A stretch of 64,000 nucleotides of DNA from positions 73,478,308 to 73,542,307 of the forward strand of contig NC_047093.1 of the NCBI RefSeq assembly GCF_902459505.1, written 5' to 3'. Every line of letters starts with the position of its first letter. Positions within the stretch are counted from its first letter, which is position 1. Source of the stretch: Geotrypetes seraphini. Taxonomy: Eukaryota; Chordata; Amphibia; Gymnophiona; Dermophiidae. A program made the position numbers and the translations under genes. A model generated the notes under the pieces. The model had not been told where the DNA came from and did no database searches. It saw only the letters and a list, made by a program, of their open reading frames with translations. This document shows positions 10,904-21,429 of the stretch, in pieces.

Positions 10904-11278
10904 TGTAGGACTGTTCAGCACCACACTTTCATTGAGGAATTGTTCATCGCGGCCCGGGGCTCCAGGGCTTACCCCCCAACAGACTCATCTGTGGTGTAAG
11001 GACCCTATCAGCACCCCCCCCCCTCCAATGCAGCATGTGGTGGGAGGTGATGCCCCACCCGATCCAGCACTCCATCAATCTGGCAATACCTCCCCCCCAC
11101 ACACACATCAGCACTCCACCTTGATCCAGCATGAAGGACAGCACTGAACAGTCCCATGATGAAACGGCCATGCTGAACTGGTGGCTCTTAAATGATGGTG
11201 GTGAAAGGGTGGTGCTGAACTGGCAGCTCATAAAGGGCCATGCTGAGTGGTCCCATTCTGAGCTACACTGTTACTATA
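10904..11278. other. No clear feature; short internal repeats
   Basis: Words such as CTGAACTGG..GCTC and CCAGCA recur loosely, with poly-C runs near 11015. No gene seen. Confidence 0.4.
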
Positions 11279-11286
11279 ATGTAAGC

Positions 11287-11480
11287 CAGGGATAGTCAAT
11301 TCCAGTCTTCTAGAGACAGAGCCAGGTCAGGTTTTCAGGATATCCACCATGAATATGTATGAGATGGATTTGCATGCACTGCCTCCTTGAGATGCAAATC
11401 TATCTCATGCATATTTATTGTGGATATCCAGAAAACCTGACCTGGCTCCGGCTCTCGAGGACTGGAATTGCCTACCCCTG
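11287..11480. mobile_element. Palindromic hAT-like MITE, copy 2
   Basis: 194-bp palindrome starting CAGGGATAGTCAA and ending CTACCCCTG. Flanks ATGTAAGC (11279-11286) and ATTTAAGC (11481-11488) are an 8-bp TSD with one mismatch. This copy uses AGCCAGGTCAGG-type arms, a different subfamily from copy 1. Confidence 0.85.
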
Positions 11481-11683
11481 ATTTAAGCTGTAGTGTACAC
11501 CACTTTAATTGAATTTCTTTCGTAAACACGGTTTATAAATGGTAAGAAATTAATAAATAAGCAAACATTTGTTTTTACTGTCCTAGTTATCCCAAATGTT
11601 TAGTACACATCAAGAGGTCTAGGAGAGACAGGGGTGTATGTGTATTTTTTAAAAAATTATTTATCCACTTATTGCATGTATAC

Positions 11684-11858
11684 CAGGGGTAGGGAACTCC
11701 GGTCCTCGAGAGCCGTATTCCAGTCGGGTTTTCAGGATTTCCCCAATGAATATGCATGAGATCTATTTGCATGCACTGCTTTCAATGCATATTCATTGGG
11801 GAAATCCTGAAAATCCAACTGGAATACGGCTCTCAAGGACCGAAGTTCTCTACCCCTG
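11684..11858. mobile_element. Palindromic hAT-like MITE, copy 3 (donor of inverted copy)
   Basis: 175 bp, starting CAGGGGTAGGGAACTCC and ending CTACCCCTG, with a perfect 8-bp TSD ATGTATAC (11676-11683 and 11859-11866). Its left 101 bp plus 10 bp of left flank reappear, inverted and unchanged, at 12115-12225. Confidence 0.9.
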
Positions 11859-11866
11859 ATGTATAC

Positions 11867-12942
11867 CATCTATCCACTTCCCTCATTCCCTGTCTCTGTG
11901 GACTACACTCTCATCCTTCCTGTTTTGCCTGCTCGTAATCTCGGGGTCATCTTTGACTCCTCTCTCTCCTTTACCGCATAGATACAACATAGGGCTAAAA
12001 CCTGCCGCTTCTTCCTCTATAACAAGGGTGTCAAAGTCCCTCCTTGAGGGCTGCAATCCAGTCAGGTTTTCATGATTTTCTCAATGAATATGCATGAGAT
12101 CTATTAGCATACCATGAAAGCAGTGCATGCAAATAGATCTCATGCATATTCATTGGGGAAATCCTGAAAACCCGACTGGAATACGGCTCTCGAGGACCGG
12201 AGTTCCCTACCCCTGGTATACATGCCTTTGACACCCCTGCTCTATAATATTGCCAAAATCCGATCCACCCTCTGAGTACACTACCAAAACACTTATCCAC
12301 ACCCTCATCACTGCGTGCTTAGACTACTGCAACTCACTACTCTCAGGCCTTCTGCTTAGCCATCTCGCTCCCCTCCAATCCATCCAGAATTTGGATGCAT
12401 GACTCAAATTCTGGGAGAGCTTTTTTACTCACGTTACCCCTTTCCTAAAGTCACTTCATTGGCTTCCCATCTGTTTCTGAACACAATTCAAACTCATTTT
12501 ACTGACCTACAAATGCTCTCACTTAGCTGCCCCTCACTATCTCTCTTCACTTATCTCCCCCTATGATTCCCCCCCCCCCCCTGTGAGCTCTGCTCAGCTG
12601 GTAAGTCCCTCTTTTCTGTGCCCTTCTCTTCGGCTGCCAACTCCAGATTCCATTCTTTCTGCCTTGCTGTGCCATGTACTTGGAACAAGCTGCCTGAATC
12701 CCTATGGGGCGCTCTGTCTCTGGCAGTGTTCAAGGTCCAGTTATAAGCCCACCTCTTTGAGAGTGCTTTCGACTCCTAACTCATCTTACCTTGGGTTCTG
12801 CATTTCCAACCCTATATGTCATGTCTGTTTGTCCAAGTTAGATTCTAAGCTCTTCTGAGCAGGGACTGTCTATAAATGTCAAAATGTACAGCGCTATTTA
12901 TGCCTTTTAGCACTATATAAGTGATAAATAGTAGTAGTAATA
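11867..12942 (+). mobile_element. L2-like LINE, 3' part, carrying a nested MITE
   Basis: Plus-strand fragments read NLGVIFDSSLSF-like (near 11937), then IAKIRSTL (near 12248), LHWLP-like text (near 12460) and a WNKLPESL-like stretch near 12675, in the order seen in L2 ORF2. The 3' end has the AGCGCTAT..AAGTGATAAATAGTAGTAGTA tail typical of this clade. Several frames and stops: dead. The MITE at 12023-12239 interrupts it; coordinates include the MITE. Confidence 0.75.
12023..12239. mobile_element. Chimeric hAT-like MITE, copy 4, nested in L2
   Basis: It starts CAAGGGTGTCAAAGTCC and ends TTTGACACCCCTG, flanked by a perfect 8-bp TSD CTCTATAA (12015-12022 and 12240-12247). The left arm (CTCCTTGAGGGCTGCAATCC) is not complemented by the right arm. 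Instead 12115-12225 is an exact reverse complement of 11674-11784, including the flank GCATGTATAC of copy 3, after which the element's own terminus resumes. Confidence 0.9.
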
Positions 12943-13132
12943 CAGGGGTATCAAAATCCCTCCTTGAGGGCCACAATCCAGTCGGGTTTTCAGGATTTCC
13001 CCAATGAATATGCATGAGATCTATTTGCATGCACTGCTTTCATTGTATGCTAATAGATCGCATGCATATTCATTGGGGAAATCCTGAAAACCGACTGGAT
13101 TGCAGCCCTGATGAGGGACTTTGACCCCACTG
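12943..13132. mobile_element. Palindromic hAT-like MITE, copy 5
   Basis: 190 bp, starting CAGGGGTATCAAAATCC and ending TTTGACCCCACTG. Flanks TAGTAATA and TAGTAGTA (12935-12942, 13133-13140) form a TSD with one mismatch inside the GTA-repeat tail of the L2 element. It shows the normal arms of the subfamily to which copy 4 belongs, in the opposite orientation. Confidence 0.85.
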
Positions 13133-13409
13133 TAGTAGTAGTACTACTACTACCAGTGTATAATACACATGCTTTCTGGCCAGAAATCTCCATTAATATA
13201 ATGGAATATCATGTTTTCCAATAAAAATGTACTTTCTATATGGTAGTTTGATCTTCTGTAATAAAAATGGCCGCGTGTTTGGGGAAGGGGAAACAGTCTT
13301 GGGATTTAAAGGGCTGGATTGCACGTGGAATTCACCCCTCCTGCTCTGTCAAAAGCACATGTTCGTTGGGATTAGCAAGGAACTGGCCAGTACAACTGCA
13401 GATGCACCA

Positions 13410-13738
13410 GACCACCGCACATTGGCGCCCGACCCTTTCTCTGAGTCCGTAACTAAGTAGCAACTGCCGAGCGGGGAGGCGGAGCAAATGCCTAGACCGA
13501 CACGCGTTGCAGCCAATGGCTACTCCTCTTCTGCCTCCTCTCCTCCAATCGTCGAGGGGAAAGGAGGATTCCAGCAAAAATTTAGAAAAATATACTTAAC
13601 TTTCAAGGTAGGTTGAGCAGAGTGGCAGCTGCATTGGCAGCGGCTGTATTGGCGGAGTGCAGGTGGGGTATGGCGGTATAGGAAGCCGCCGCAGTTCAGC
13701 GGAAGAGGACTACAGCTGCAGTAGCAGCACCTCCCCAG
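13410..13738 (+). promoter_or_regulatory. Candidate host promoter and first exon
   Basis: This patch holds about 20 CpG sites, far above the surroundings, two CCAAT boxes (13513-13517 and 13545-13549) and a GGGGAGGCGGAG GC-rich element. It ends in a near-consensus splice donor, CCCCAG|GTAAGTG at 13738/13739. An ATG in good context (GGTATGGCG, 13670) is followed in frame by TAG after three codons. A weaker donor-like AAGGTAGGT lies near 13607. I infer a transcription start and a non-coding or damaged first exon of a host gene or lncRNA. No repeat family is recognised here. Confidence 0.4.
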
Positions 13739-14164
13739 GTAAGTGTCGTGCAGCAAACCGCTACTTCCTGAGGGGTATGCAGCGGCCTCATGCAGCGCAG
13801 CTTGCCCTGGGCACAGCACTGCATGCAGTGGGTGCTGCGGGCACTGCAGCCTGGCACCGCTTTGTTCCTCTCCCCCCCTCCCCCTTTTCAGGTGCACAAT
13901 GGCTGCAGTCTTCTCCTGCCTCTACCTCACCGGTGACAGAGTAGAGCAACTTGGAGGAGCTGGGCTCAGTTAGGCTTCCTGCAGGTAGCTTGACAGTTAC
14001 CTTGCTGTTATATGCAATCAGCCATATCTCTAATCAGTATAGCGCTAATTTTCTTTCACTGTGGCGCCTATGCGTGTTTTGTATATATCTTGATACATAT
14101 TATGCAGATATATATACCCACACGGAAGAGATGCTGAAAATTGTAAATACATCAAATACTTAAG
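13739..14164. other. Putative intron 1, no feature
   Basis: GC-rich at first (CAGC-rich, to about 13950), then AT-rich. No credible coding frame. Confidence 0.35.
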
Positions 14165-14250
14165 AGTAATTGTTTATCATTCAATGTATTGTAAACCGCT
14201 TTGGGTGAATCTCTTCATGAAAGAGCAGTTAATAAATCCCAATAAATATG
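14165..14250 (+). repeat. SINE/LINE 3' tail
   Basis: TGTAAACCGCTTTGGGTGAA followed by a TTAATAAATCCCAATAAA end is the common tail of L2-mobilised elements in this window. Confidence 0.55.
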
Positions 14251-14756
14251 CATATGTATGTTATGCATGCATGCACACACTATAGAAATATGGGTATGTA
14301 CACATACTACCTTACATTTGTTTATGGCCTTTCAACAACTTAACTATAGGAAAGTGTTTTTATGGCTGATTGAAGATGGACTGCAAATCCTGTATTCTTA
14401 AGGTATAATAAATTGTTTTATTTGAGTCTCTGGGGTTCTCCCAGATGTTTCAGAATAAATTTTGGGTTGGGAGGGGGAGGAGTGGGGATAGACTTGTAGT
14501 AACAGAAGCTCTTCTCCTGTCTGGCCTGTTGTGTAACACCTACTAGGGCTCTGCCAGTGTGCTCTCATTGTGGGAGTCTTTCTCTGTCATATGTTTGTGC
14601 CCAGATAAAGTAATCTGTTGCAGTGATATTTTTTTGGCATGTGGAAATGAAAAGCGGTGCCTCATTAGGTGATGCAGTGAGATTTTGGCAGGCTGTTATC
14701 TATGTAAAGTTTAATTTCAGTTTTTGAGATACTGACATCTTCTTGGTTTCTTCCAG
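14251..14756. other. No feature recognised
   Basis: Alternating purine-pyrimidine stretch near 14245-14280, then unique-looking sequence. The last 30 bases form a polypyrimidine tract and AG acceptor. Confidence 0.4.
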
Positions 14757-14996
14757 CAAAAATGGTGTCTGCTAGTGCACATTCCTTGTGAAACACAGAT
14801 CACACTGTATAGGGTTGCTGCGGCTGTGTGTCTATTTCTGTATTTAACTGATGCCAATGTCCAGGGGCGCTTGCAGTCAAAACAACATATAGACAGCAAT
14901 AGTGACAAAAGAAGAAATGTTTTCTCTTCTGAAGTAATTGAAAGCAAGGTTGGAAACAGTACTTTTAATTCTGCTTCTAAACAGACAGTGATGTAG
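14757..14996 (+). other. Candidate host exon, unrecognised
   Basis: A strong acceptor (CTTCTTGGTTTCTTCCAG) precedes a frame open for 79 codons from 14757 to a TAG at 14994-14996. The predicted peptide starts QKWCLLVHIP, has a hydrophobic stretch YRVAAAVCLFLYL that could be a signal anchor, then a polar Ser/Asn/Lys-rich segment with an NST glycosylation-type site. There is no ATG in this frame; the ATG at 14762 opens a 9-codon frame only. Joining to the donor at 13738 keeps this frame open back to 13682 but again finds no start. It may be a UTR or lncRNA exon, or a chance frame. Confidence 0.3.
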
Positions 14997-15258
14997 GAGC
15001 AAGCTAGTTCTAGAGATGAGAAGTACAAGAAAGAGCTTGGTTTAGTTGTATACATAAAGTAGGGTTGCCTTGGCAGCAATTTCTTCAAATGGATTATTTT
15101 TGCACTTTCGAGGGAAGAGCATGGATTAATCAGAGGAAATGCACTTCTGTCTGCTGAGGTAAAACAAGTATGAGAAAGGTGATTGTCATCTAATTATATC
15201 TTTGATGTATTTATAAATGAGGGACAAAACATGTAATACCATTCTGCAGTATGTATCC
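14997..15258. other. No feature recognised
   Basis: Anonymous sequence between the candidate exon and a hAT-like element. Confidence 0.4.
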
Positions 15259-15510
15259 TAGAGAATGACACGGTGACAAAATTCATCACCGTTCCCGTCC
15301 CAAAATCATCTTCATGTCATTCTTTAAGGAGAGAGGGAAGAATCGGAGTATGAATGGCCACAACCACTGACCCACAAGCTTTGCTTTGAAGAATGCTGGT
15401 GTAGAAGGACCGAGGTTGAAATAGACACTAGAAAATGACATGGGATTATTTCCTGCGGTTATCTGCGGGGACGGGAATGGTGATGAATTTTGTCACCGTG
15501 TCATTATCCC
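15259..15510 (+). mobile_element. Short non-autonomous hAT-like element, TAGAGAATGACACGG family
   Basis: 252 bp with inverted termini of about 40 bp: TAGAGAATGACACGGTGACA at the left and TGTCACCGTGTCATTATCCC at the right. The core has a unique middle (AGAATCGGAGTATGAATGG). A second copy lies inverted at 35462-35724. Termini resemble those of the 18789-20895 element, which has an 8-bp TSD. No TSD is evident here. Confidence 0.75.
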
Positions 15511-15609
15511 AAAAGTGGCAAAAAAAGATTAGATCAAGTATATTCATTTTATGATCAAGTATATATATTTTATACCATGATCGCTGTTAGTTTAATTATG
15601 AAATGATAA

Positions 15610-15690
15610 TCAGCGTTGGGCAGACTGGATGGACTGTTTGTCTTTATCTGTTGTCTTCTACTGTGTTACTATATTGCCATTGTAATAATC
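15610..15690 (+). mobile_element. CR1-clade 3' end fragment
   Basis: GTTGGGCAGACTGGATGGAC, then GTCTTTATCTG and an ACTGTGTTACTATATTG tail: the 3' UTR end and octamer-like tail of a CR1 subfamily. Confidence 0.6.
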
Positions 15691-16400
15691 TTTTTGAGCA
15701 ATGGTTTTGCACTTTTGCAGAATATTGCATGCATCTGTTACTTTAGCAGACAGCATGAATCTCTTGCAGTGAATTGGTGGGTAATGTATTTGTGAGGGAT
15801 CTTCAAGAATACTTGGATCCTGCACCCCCTCTGGAGGGTTGCCTAAATGAGTGGAAGGACTCTTGGCATGCACCTTGGTAAAGGGGAGCCCTAAAGTGGG
15901 ACAGGGATTGGGATAGACAGTAATAGAAAGGAAGGCCATAGAATCCCAGTCTACAGCATCTGCTCAGGCAACACTTACCAGTAAGTTTTGTGAATAGTAA
16001 ATTCATGTGATAGCTGCATATATACACATCTACTTATCCTGTGCCTGACCCAATTTTTTTTACACTCTATATAGACTTTGTTTGCAAAAGGGGGAGAGGG
16101 AGGAAAAATCTTCCTGTTATCCAATTATTATCTGCACACATACATTCAAGCCCCCCCCCCCCATCATTGTCCTCCAGCTCTTGAATCTTGCACAGTCATG
16201 TCAGTTTAAGCTCTTTCCCCAGCCTCCCCCCTCCCCCCTCCCCCTCCCCACCATCTTTGGTTTCAAATCAGGGCAGGAGTCTGAATCTGAAGGAAAACTG
16301 CCAAAATGAAGATGAATGTGGCAAAACAGAAAGGACCCTATCCCCCTTGTCTCCATAATTGTGAAATTAAGTACCACCAGAATTTAGTGGCTAGACAAAG
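15691..16400. other. No gene; poly-C and CT-rich runs
   Basis: Poly-C at 16151-16162 and a CCTCCCCCC-rich run near 16225-16250. No repeat family recognised. Confidence 0.45.
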
Positions 16401-16520
16401 ATATTTATATCTATCTATAGATAGATAGATAGGTAGATATCTATCTATCTATAGATAGATAGATAGGTAGATATATATTTATAGGATAGATATATATAGG
16501 GTAGATATATATTTATAGGG
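16401..16520. repeat. GATA/TATC microsatellite
   Basis: Imperfect CTAT/GATA tetranucleotides, themselves duplicated as a block of about 47 bp. Confidence 0.9.
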
Positions 16521-16541
16521 TAGCTTACACAAAGAGCCCTA

Positions 16542-17245
16542 GGGCCGGATGCTCAAAACTCACCAATAAAATCTGCTGGGTCGCTGTAGTGGCTGTATAT
16601 CTAACGATTCAGAAAAGACGAGTGATTATAAAAGAACCTCGCATGCAAATGAGGTTTGTGGAGGGTCGCCTAATTTTCATGAGATCAGTCACTGGTCATA
16701 GCAATTGGCACATGTACAGAATAGTCCATGGAAAGAGGCATAAATGTGCACATGTAGGCACATCTTTAATACACATGCTCAAGACACGCTTGAAATTCAA
16801 GCCCTAGAAATGCGTGCTTTTGAAATTTTTTACCCAGTACTATAATTTATGTTAATAGTGGGTTTTTAAATTATTATTTTTGTTATGAGCCACAGCCAGA
16901 TACACGCCCTTGAGATGCGCTTTCACAGTACCAGCACCCCTAACCAGTTGATAATTTTGTGTCTTTAAAACCCGGCGCTTCATTTGGAGAATCACCCAGA
17001 AATGATAGAAAATTGCCTGGAGTGCTCGTTTTTAATATTAATGATCTCATTGTAATACCGTTTTTAATATTAATGACCTCATTGTACCACATTTGCATGG
17101 CAGAGTTGGAGGCTGCTAGGAAGCTCAGAGAAGACCACGGTGAGCCATTCTGAAAATCGGGAAGTAAAATACTGGCATACTAAACCGGATATAACTGGTT
17201 TAATGACCACTGTTAAAGGCACGATGAGTTTTGAGAAACTGGCCC
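16542..17245. mobile_element. Harbinger-like non-autonomous DNA transposon
   Basis: 704 bp with termini GGGCCGGATGCTCAAAACTC and GAGTTTTGAGAAACTGGCCC, flanked on both sides by CTA (16539-16541 and 17246-17248). A 3-bp TSD with GGG termini fits PIF/Harbinger. It contains a local duplication of TTTTTAATATTAATGA.CTCATTGTA (near 17030-17090). No transposase frame seen. Confidence 0.75.
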
Positions 17246-17308
17246 CTAGAATGCTACCAGAGAGTGGGTCTGGTAGCTCAGCAGCAAGACCTGGGTTCAG
17301 TTCCTAGA

Positions 17309-18013
17309 CTTAGGGCTAGATTCACTAACCTGAGATCCGTTCCCGATCCATGTCTGATTGCATGCAGGCTGATGAATTCACTAAAGGCCTGCATGCAAAT
17401 GGAGGCGATCGTTGGCACACCCCCCTCAGACCGCACAGATCGCTGGAGAGTGATTCTTGAGCATGCGCAGGCCATCTTCCTTGACTGTAAATGGTCTGCG
17501 CATGCGCTAGCCCTTCTTGCCCGAGGTTTTTTCTTTTTTTATGTTTACTGTTTTTTTTTTTTTTTTACTTCATTAGCCCGTGGTTTTAACCCACTTTAAA
17601 ACCGCGGGTTAAAACCACGGGCTCGCACTGTGGGGAAGGGCAGGCGAGTCGGGGCTGAGCAAGGCAGGAGAGTCGGGGCAGGGAGCAGGGCGGCCAGCGC
17701 AGGAGAATCGGGGCAGAGCAGAGAACAGGGCGGCCAGAGCAGGAGAATCGGGGCAGAGAGCAGGGTTTAGCACAGGCGACTGGTCCTCACCAGTCGCTAG
17801 TTTTTTGATTGGCCAGCTAGTCGGTGTGCCAGAAGAAGTTTTGTGAATTGTGTCCTTCCTGCTTTGAATGCTGATCCCCCCTCATTTGCATGCACGGATC
17901 GGGATCAGATCGGTACACAGGTTAGTGAATTGGGTTGGAGGGTAATCGGGTCACAAAGGGCTCGCAAACTGATCGGTACACGATAGGTTTGCTTAGTGAA
18001 TCTAGCCCTAAGT
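17309..18013. mobile_element. Harbinger-like element, GGGCTAGATTCACTAA family, copy 1
   Basis: 705 bp with 20-bp inverted termini (TAGGGCTAGATTCACTAA and TTAGTGAATCTAGCCCTA). Sub-terminal repeats of TTCACTAA, GCATGCA and GATCGG words occur at both ends. Inside are a hairpin (17577-17621, CCGTGGTTTTAACCC arms) and a short tandem run of GCAGGAGAATCGGGGCAGAG (17640-17765). Non-autonomous; flanks give no convincing TSD. Related copies: 21430-21584 and 44727-45856. Confidence 0.75.
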
Positions 18014-18780
18014 CTCAGATGGTGTGGTAAGAGCAACAGATGATTGCAATAATATAACAATAGACAGTAACAACAGGTAGGTAAGAGGAGAGAAGTAACT
18101 GCTGGGAGTAAAGATTAGACAGAGTTGGATGTTAACTCTGAGAAAGAAGCTTATGAGGAAGTCAGCAGAAAGAGGATGGAATGTCGGAGGACAGGAGAGA
18201 GATGTGAATACCAGAACAGCTGATGAAGAAGGTGGGCAGTAGACTTTTGTACTATTTCTCTGGGTATGGAGAGTTTCTTTATAGGGCAATGATCATGCTC
18301 TTTGAAGTATGTGAGAGGAAGAGATCACAAAGAAGATTGTGGCTGCCTTCAAAGGAAAGCAAATGAGGACATTTTCACACACTGTATAACTGATAAGGAA
18401 ATGGAAGGTGGTACAGAAATGGGGGGGGGGGATCATGAATGGTCTCCAGATTTTTAGTAAAAATTATTTGGAGAATCTAATTTTTCCCTCTGATTGTTTA
18501 GAGAACTCCCTCAGCAGGTTTAAAATGCCACAAAGAAATTGGTAGTACTACAGTAATTGGTTTGGAATGCAGATTGGATGTATTTCCCCTCCCCCCCCCA
18601 AAGATAAAGCAGCTAGGCAAGCAATCAGGAAATTGTATTGTAATCCTCCAGGTCTGAAATGATTGTTACAACCAAAACCTGCTGGTGTCAAGAAGTTTTC
18701 CTGCAGGGAGATGCACTGCCTCTGCTTGTTTCACTCCTTCCCCTATATAATGGGGGTGGGTTGGGATGGGATCTACTCTG
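18014..18780. other. No feature recognised
   Basis: Anonymous sequence with poly-G (18421-18431) and poly-C (18592-18598) runs. Confidence 0.45.
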
Positions 18781-19429
18781 GATCTGACTAGAGAGTTGCA
18801 CGGGGACAGAAATCCCACCCGTACCCCCCTGTCCCTGTGAGGAATCCCACCAGTCCCCACGAGGAATCCCTCCGTCCCCACCCGTCCCCGTGAGGAATTT
18901 AATTATGCTACTGAATTTAAGGCTCTGGTAGAGACCCATTTACAAATAAGCAAAGAGACTTTATTAATTTGGAAATATTAATTGGGAAGAATACATATTT
19001 TGTAAATGAGTTTCTACCAGAACCTCTAATATAAATATAAAATATAAATACTCAGCTGATGAGAAGAACCCACAAGCTGTCAGCTGAGGACTTCCTTTGC
19101 AGTTGGCTGGGGGTCCCTTTTGCGAAGCTTGGCAGGCAGCAGTAGCATCCCTGAGTCACAGATGCTGGCACCTCAGTGGCTCATGGATGCTGCCAACGAC
19201 TGCTGCGCTTGGTGGAGGGGAGTTCTGCTGGTGGTGCTTGGGGATCCCCACCAGTCACAGCAAGGGTCAGCAAGTACTTCAACACTGTAGAAATAAACCA
19301 GAAATACATTTCCTTTTCTTTTGTACACAAAACAAAGACATCTGCCATATACATTTCCCAAAGCTAACATATTTTAGTCAATAAATTCCATTTTTTACCT
19401 TTGTTGTCTGGAGACTTATTTTTCCATAA

Positions 19430-19860
19430 AGTTGGTCCCAGTTTCTTTTTTCCGCTTTCCCATCTTCTGTAAATTCTTCTGTTGCTGTCCATTGGTTCCC
19501 CCTACCATGGTCCAGCATTTATCTCTTTCTCATCTTTCGTGCCTGCCCACCAGCCCCATGCCCAACATTTCTCCTTCTATCATCCCTCTCCAGCACCATG
19601 CCACATCTCTCCCTCCATTCCCTTCACCACTGTCCAACATTCCTCCCTCTGTCCAATATTCCTTTCAATCTGTCCCATTGTTCCCTTGCCACATTTCTCA
19701 CTCTCATCTTTTTCTTCCCTATCATATTCTGTACCTCCCTCCCTCCGACCAAAAATTCTCCTCTTTCTTCCATTTGCCGATAGTCATATGTATTCCAAAT
19801 AGGTCATTCATGCCTCTACAATGTTGCTTTACCCAAATGTGTAAGACTGAGTGGAGGTGC
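19430..19860. repeat. CT-rich low-complexity tract
   Basis: Loosely repeated CCAACATTTCTCC / CACCATGCC.CATCTCTCC units inside the hAT-like element. The long frames here are not genes. Confidence 0.6.
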
Positions 19861-20562
19861 TCCTGGGGCTGGGGTTAGGTTTTAAGCACATATACATGCG
19901 TAATAAACCAGGATGTTTGTATATGTTAAAGAGCAGGGGTAAAAATATGCACATAAATTCTCTGGGGTAATTTTCAAAGGGGAAATAAGTACAAACTTTC
20001 CATTTGAAAACTGGTGTATCTTATGTATGTGCAAGTGAGGCAGCTATTTATAAAATTCTCTCAAAATGTCATTGCTCAGAAACAATCAAGTTGAAGGGAA
20101 CTTACTTATGAAAATCTTCTTTTATCTTCTCCAAGGCCTTTATGACTGCCATTCTTGTGAAAACAGACTACAGAATAAAATTAAATAAAAGCACCTACCG
20201 TCACCAGTAAAAAATAGCTTGGCAGTACTAGTTCTCATTTCATAAGTTATGTAGAGTTTCAGGTAAAGGGTAAAAACTTGTAGTTCGCTATTCAAAAATC
20301 ACTTACATGGCCAGCAGTGGTTTTCATGCCACAAGTGTTTTATTCTTTTAAATCTGCAGCACGTACACCATTTAAATCATTAAAATGATCAAAGGTAACT
20401 GTTTAAAAATGGGTCATGGTTTGGGTAAGCCAAGGATGGCGCTCCAAGTATTGCATTCAGCAACAAAATTCGTCTCTCTCTGCAAAGTAGGGATAGAGGT
20501 CAAAGCTGTGTTCAAAGACCAGAGATGGGAGCTGTATCAATGTGGGAAACAGAATCTGTGTG

Positions 20563-20740
20563 TCCGGCGTCGCGGCGGGAAACAGCCATGCTGAGCAGTG
20601 AGCTCAGCACGTACACAGCTGAGAGCCTTCCTTGCTGATCCCGCCCCGCCGTGCCGCCAGACCAATCAGCAAGCAAGGCTTTCAGCTGTGTACGTGCTGA
20701 GCTCACTGCTCAGCATGGCTGTTTCTGCCGCGACGCCGGA
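20563..20740. repeat. 178-bp GC-rich foldback
   Basis: Arms of about 75 bp (TCCGGCGTCGCGGC... and ...GCCGCGACGCCGGA) share the AGCTCAGCACGTACACAGCT block and its complement, separated by about 24 bp. It lies inside the hAT-like element and may be a MITE inserted into it. Confidence 0.8.
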
Positions 20741-20955
20741 CTTGTCTTGTACTTAAGCTGCATGCCTGCATCGACAGAATTTAGGTGGGCCAGGGACCGT
20801 CCCCGTGGGTCAGAGGGGCATCCCCGTGGGAGTCCCGTGGGCCAGGGGGGGAACTCGCGGGATCCCCGCGATCCCTGTTCCCGTGCAGACCTCTAGATCT
20901 GACTTGATTGCTGTAACTGGACCCTGACAGTTGCTGCACCCTAGCAGTGTAAGAT

Positions 20956-21140
20956 TTGTTCGCTTTGGAGTGGAGGAGTGGCCTGGTGATTACAGCAGCT
21001 GCCTCAGCACCCTGAGGTTGCGAGCTTGATTCCCACTGCAGCTCCTTGTGACTCTGGGCAGGTCACTTAATACTTCATTGCCCCATGTAAATCACTTTGA
21101 TTGTGTAACCCACATAAAAAACGGTATATACTTTTACCTT
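20956..21140 (+). mobile_element. tRNA-derived SINE
   Basis: The head resembles a tRNA gene: A-box-like TGGCCTGGTGATTACAGCA (near 20979) and B-box-like GAGCTTGATTCCC (near 21021). It is followed by a CORE/MIR-like body (TTGTGACTCTGGGCAGGTCACTTAAT) and a GTAAATCACTTT...CGGTATATA tail like that of L2-mobilised elements. Diverged copy; no poly-A. A head fragment of the same family is at 62330. Confidence 0.75.
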
Positions 21141-21429
21141 CTTCCCTCCCTTCCAGTGAATGTTTTACCTCCGCAGCCTTCACTCACAGATCTGGGGATC
21201 CAGTAATCCACAATCCATTTTAAGGCAGAATTACCTAGGTCCGGGGGATCTGTTTTTTAACCCAGTCTTAATTCAAAGAAGATTAGAGCTACTAGAAGCG
21301 TGCCCAGCTGGTAGCTGAGGTATGTGGTCGATGGGTGTGAGAAGGAAGATAACATCCAGTTTTGAATGTTTTAAGCATGAAGAAGTGAAAGTGTATGCAT
21401 GAGAAAAGATCAGAAAGGCAAGGAGATAA

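Larger units (their letters stand above)
18789..20895. mobile_element. 2.1-kb hAT-like element with 8-bp TSD
   Basis: Termini are TAGAGAGTTGCACGGGGAC and GTTCCCGTGCAGACCTCTA, flanked by a perfect 8-bp duplication GATCTGAC (18781-18788 and 20896-20903). Sub-terminal GTCCCC/GGAATCCC-type repeats lie at 18830-18900 and mirrored GGGG-type repeats at 20790-20880. The interior holds a CT-rich tract (19430-19860) and a foldback at 20563-20740. I see no hAT transposase. Length and TSD suggest a single insertion of a long non-autonomous member. Confidence 0.8.

Noticed and set aside
13423-13432. TGGCGCCCGA, like the start of a lysine-tRNA primer binding site
   Set aside because: Only about ten bases match, no LTR lies upstream and no retroviral genes follow; chance is likely.
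20979-21035. Possible tRNA gene
   Set aside because: A- and B-box-like words are present but diverged, no cloverleaf closes, and a SINE body follows.
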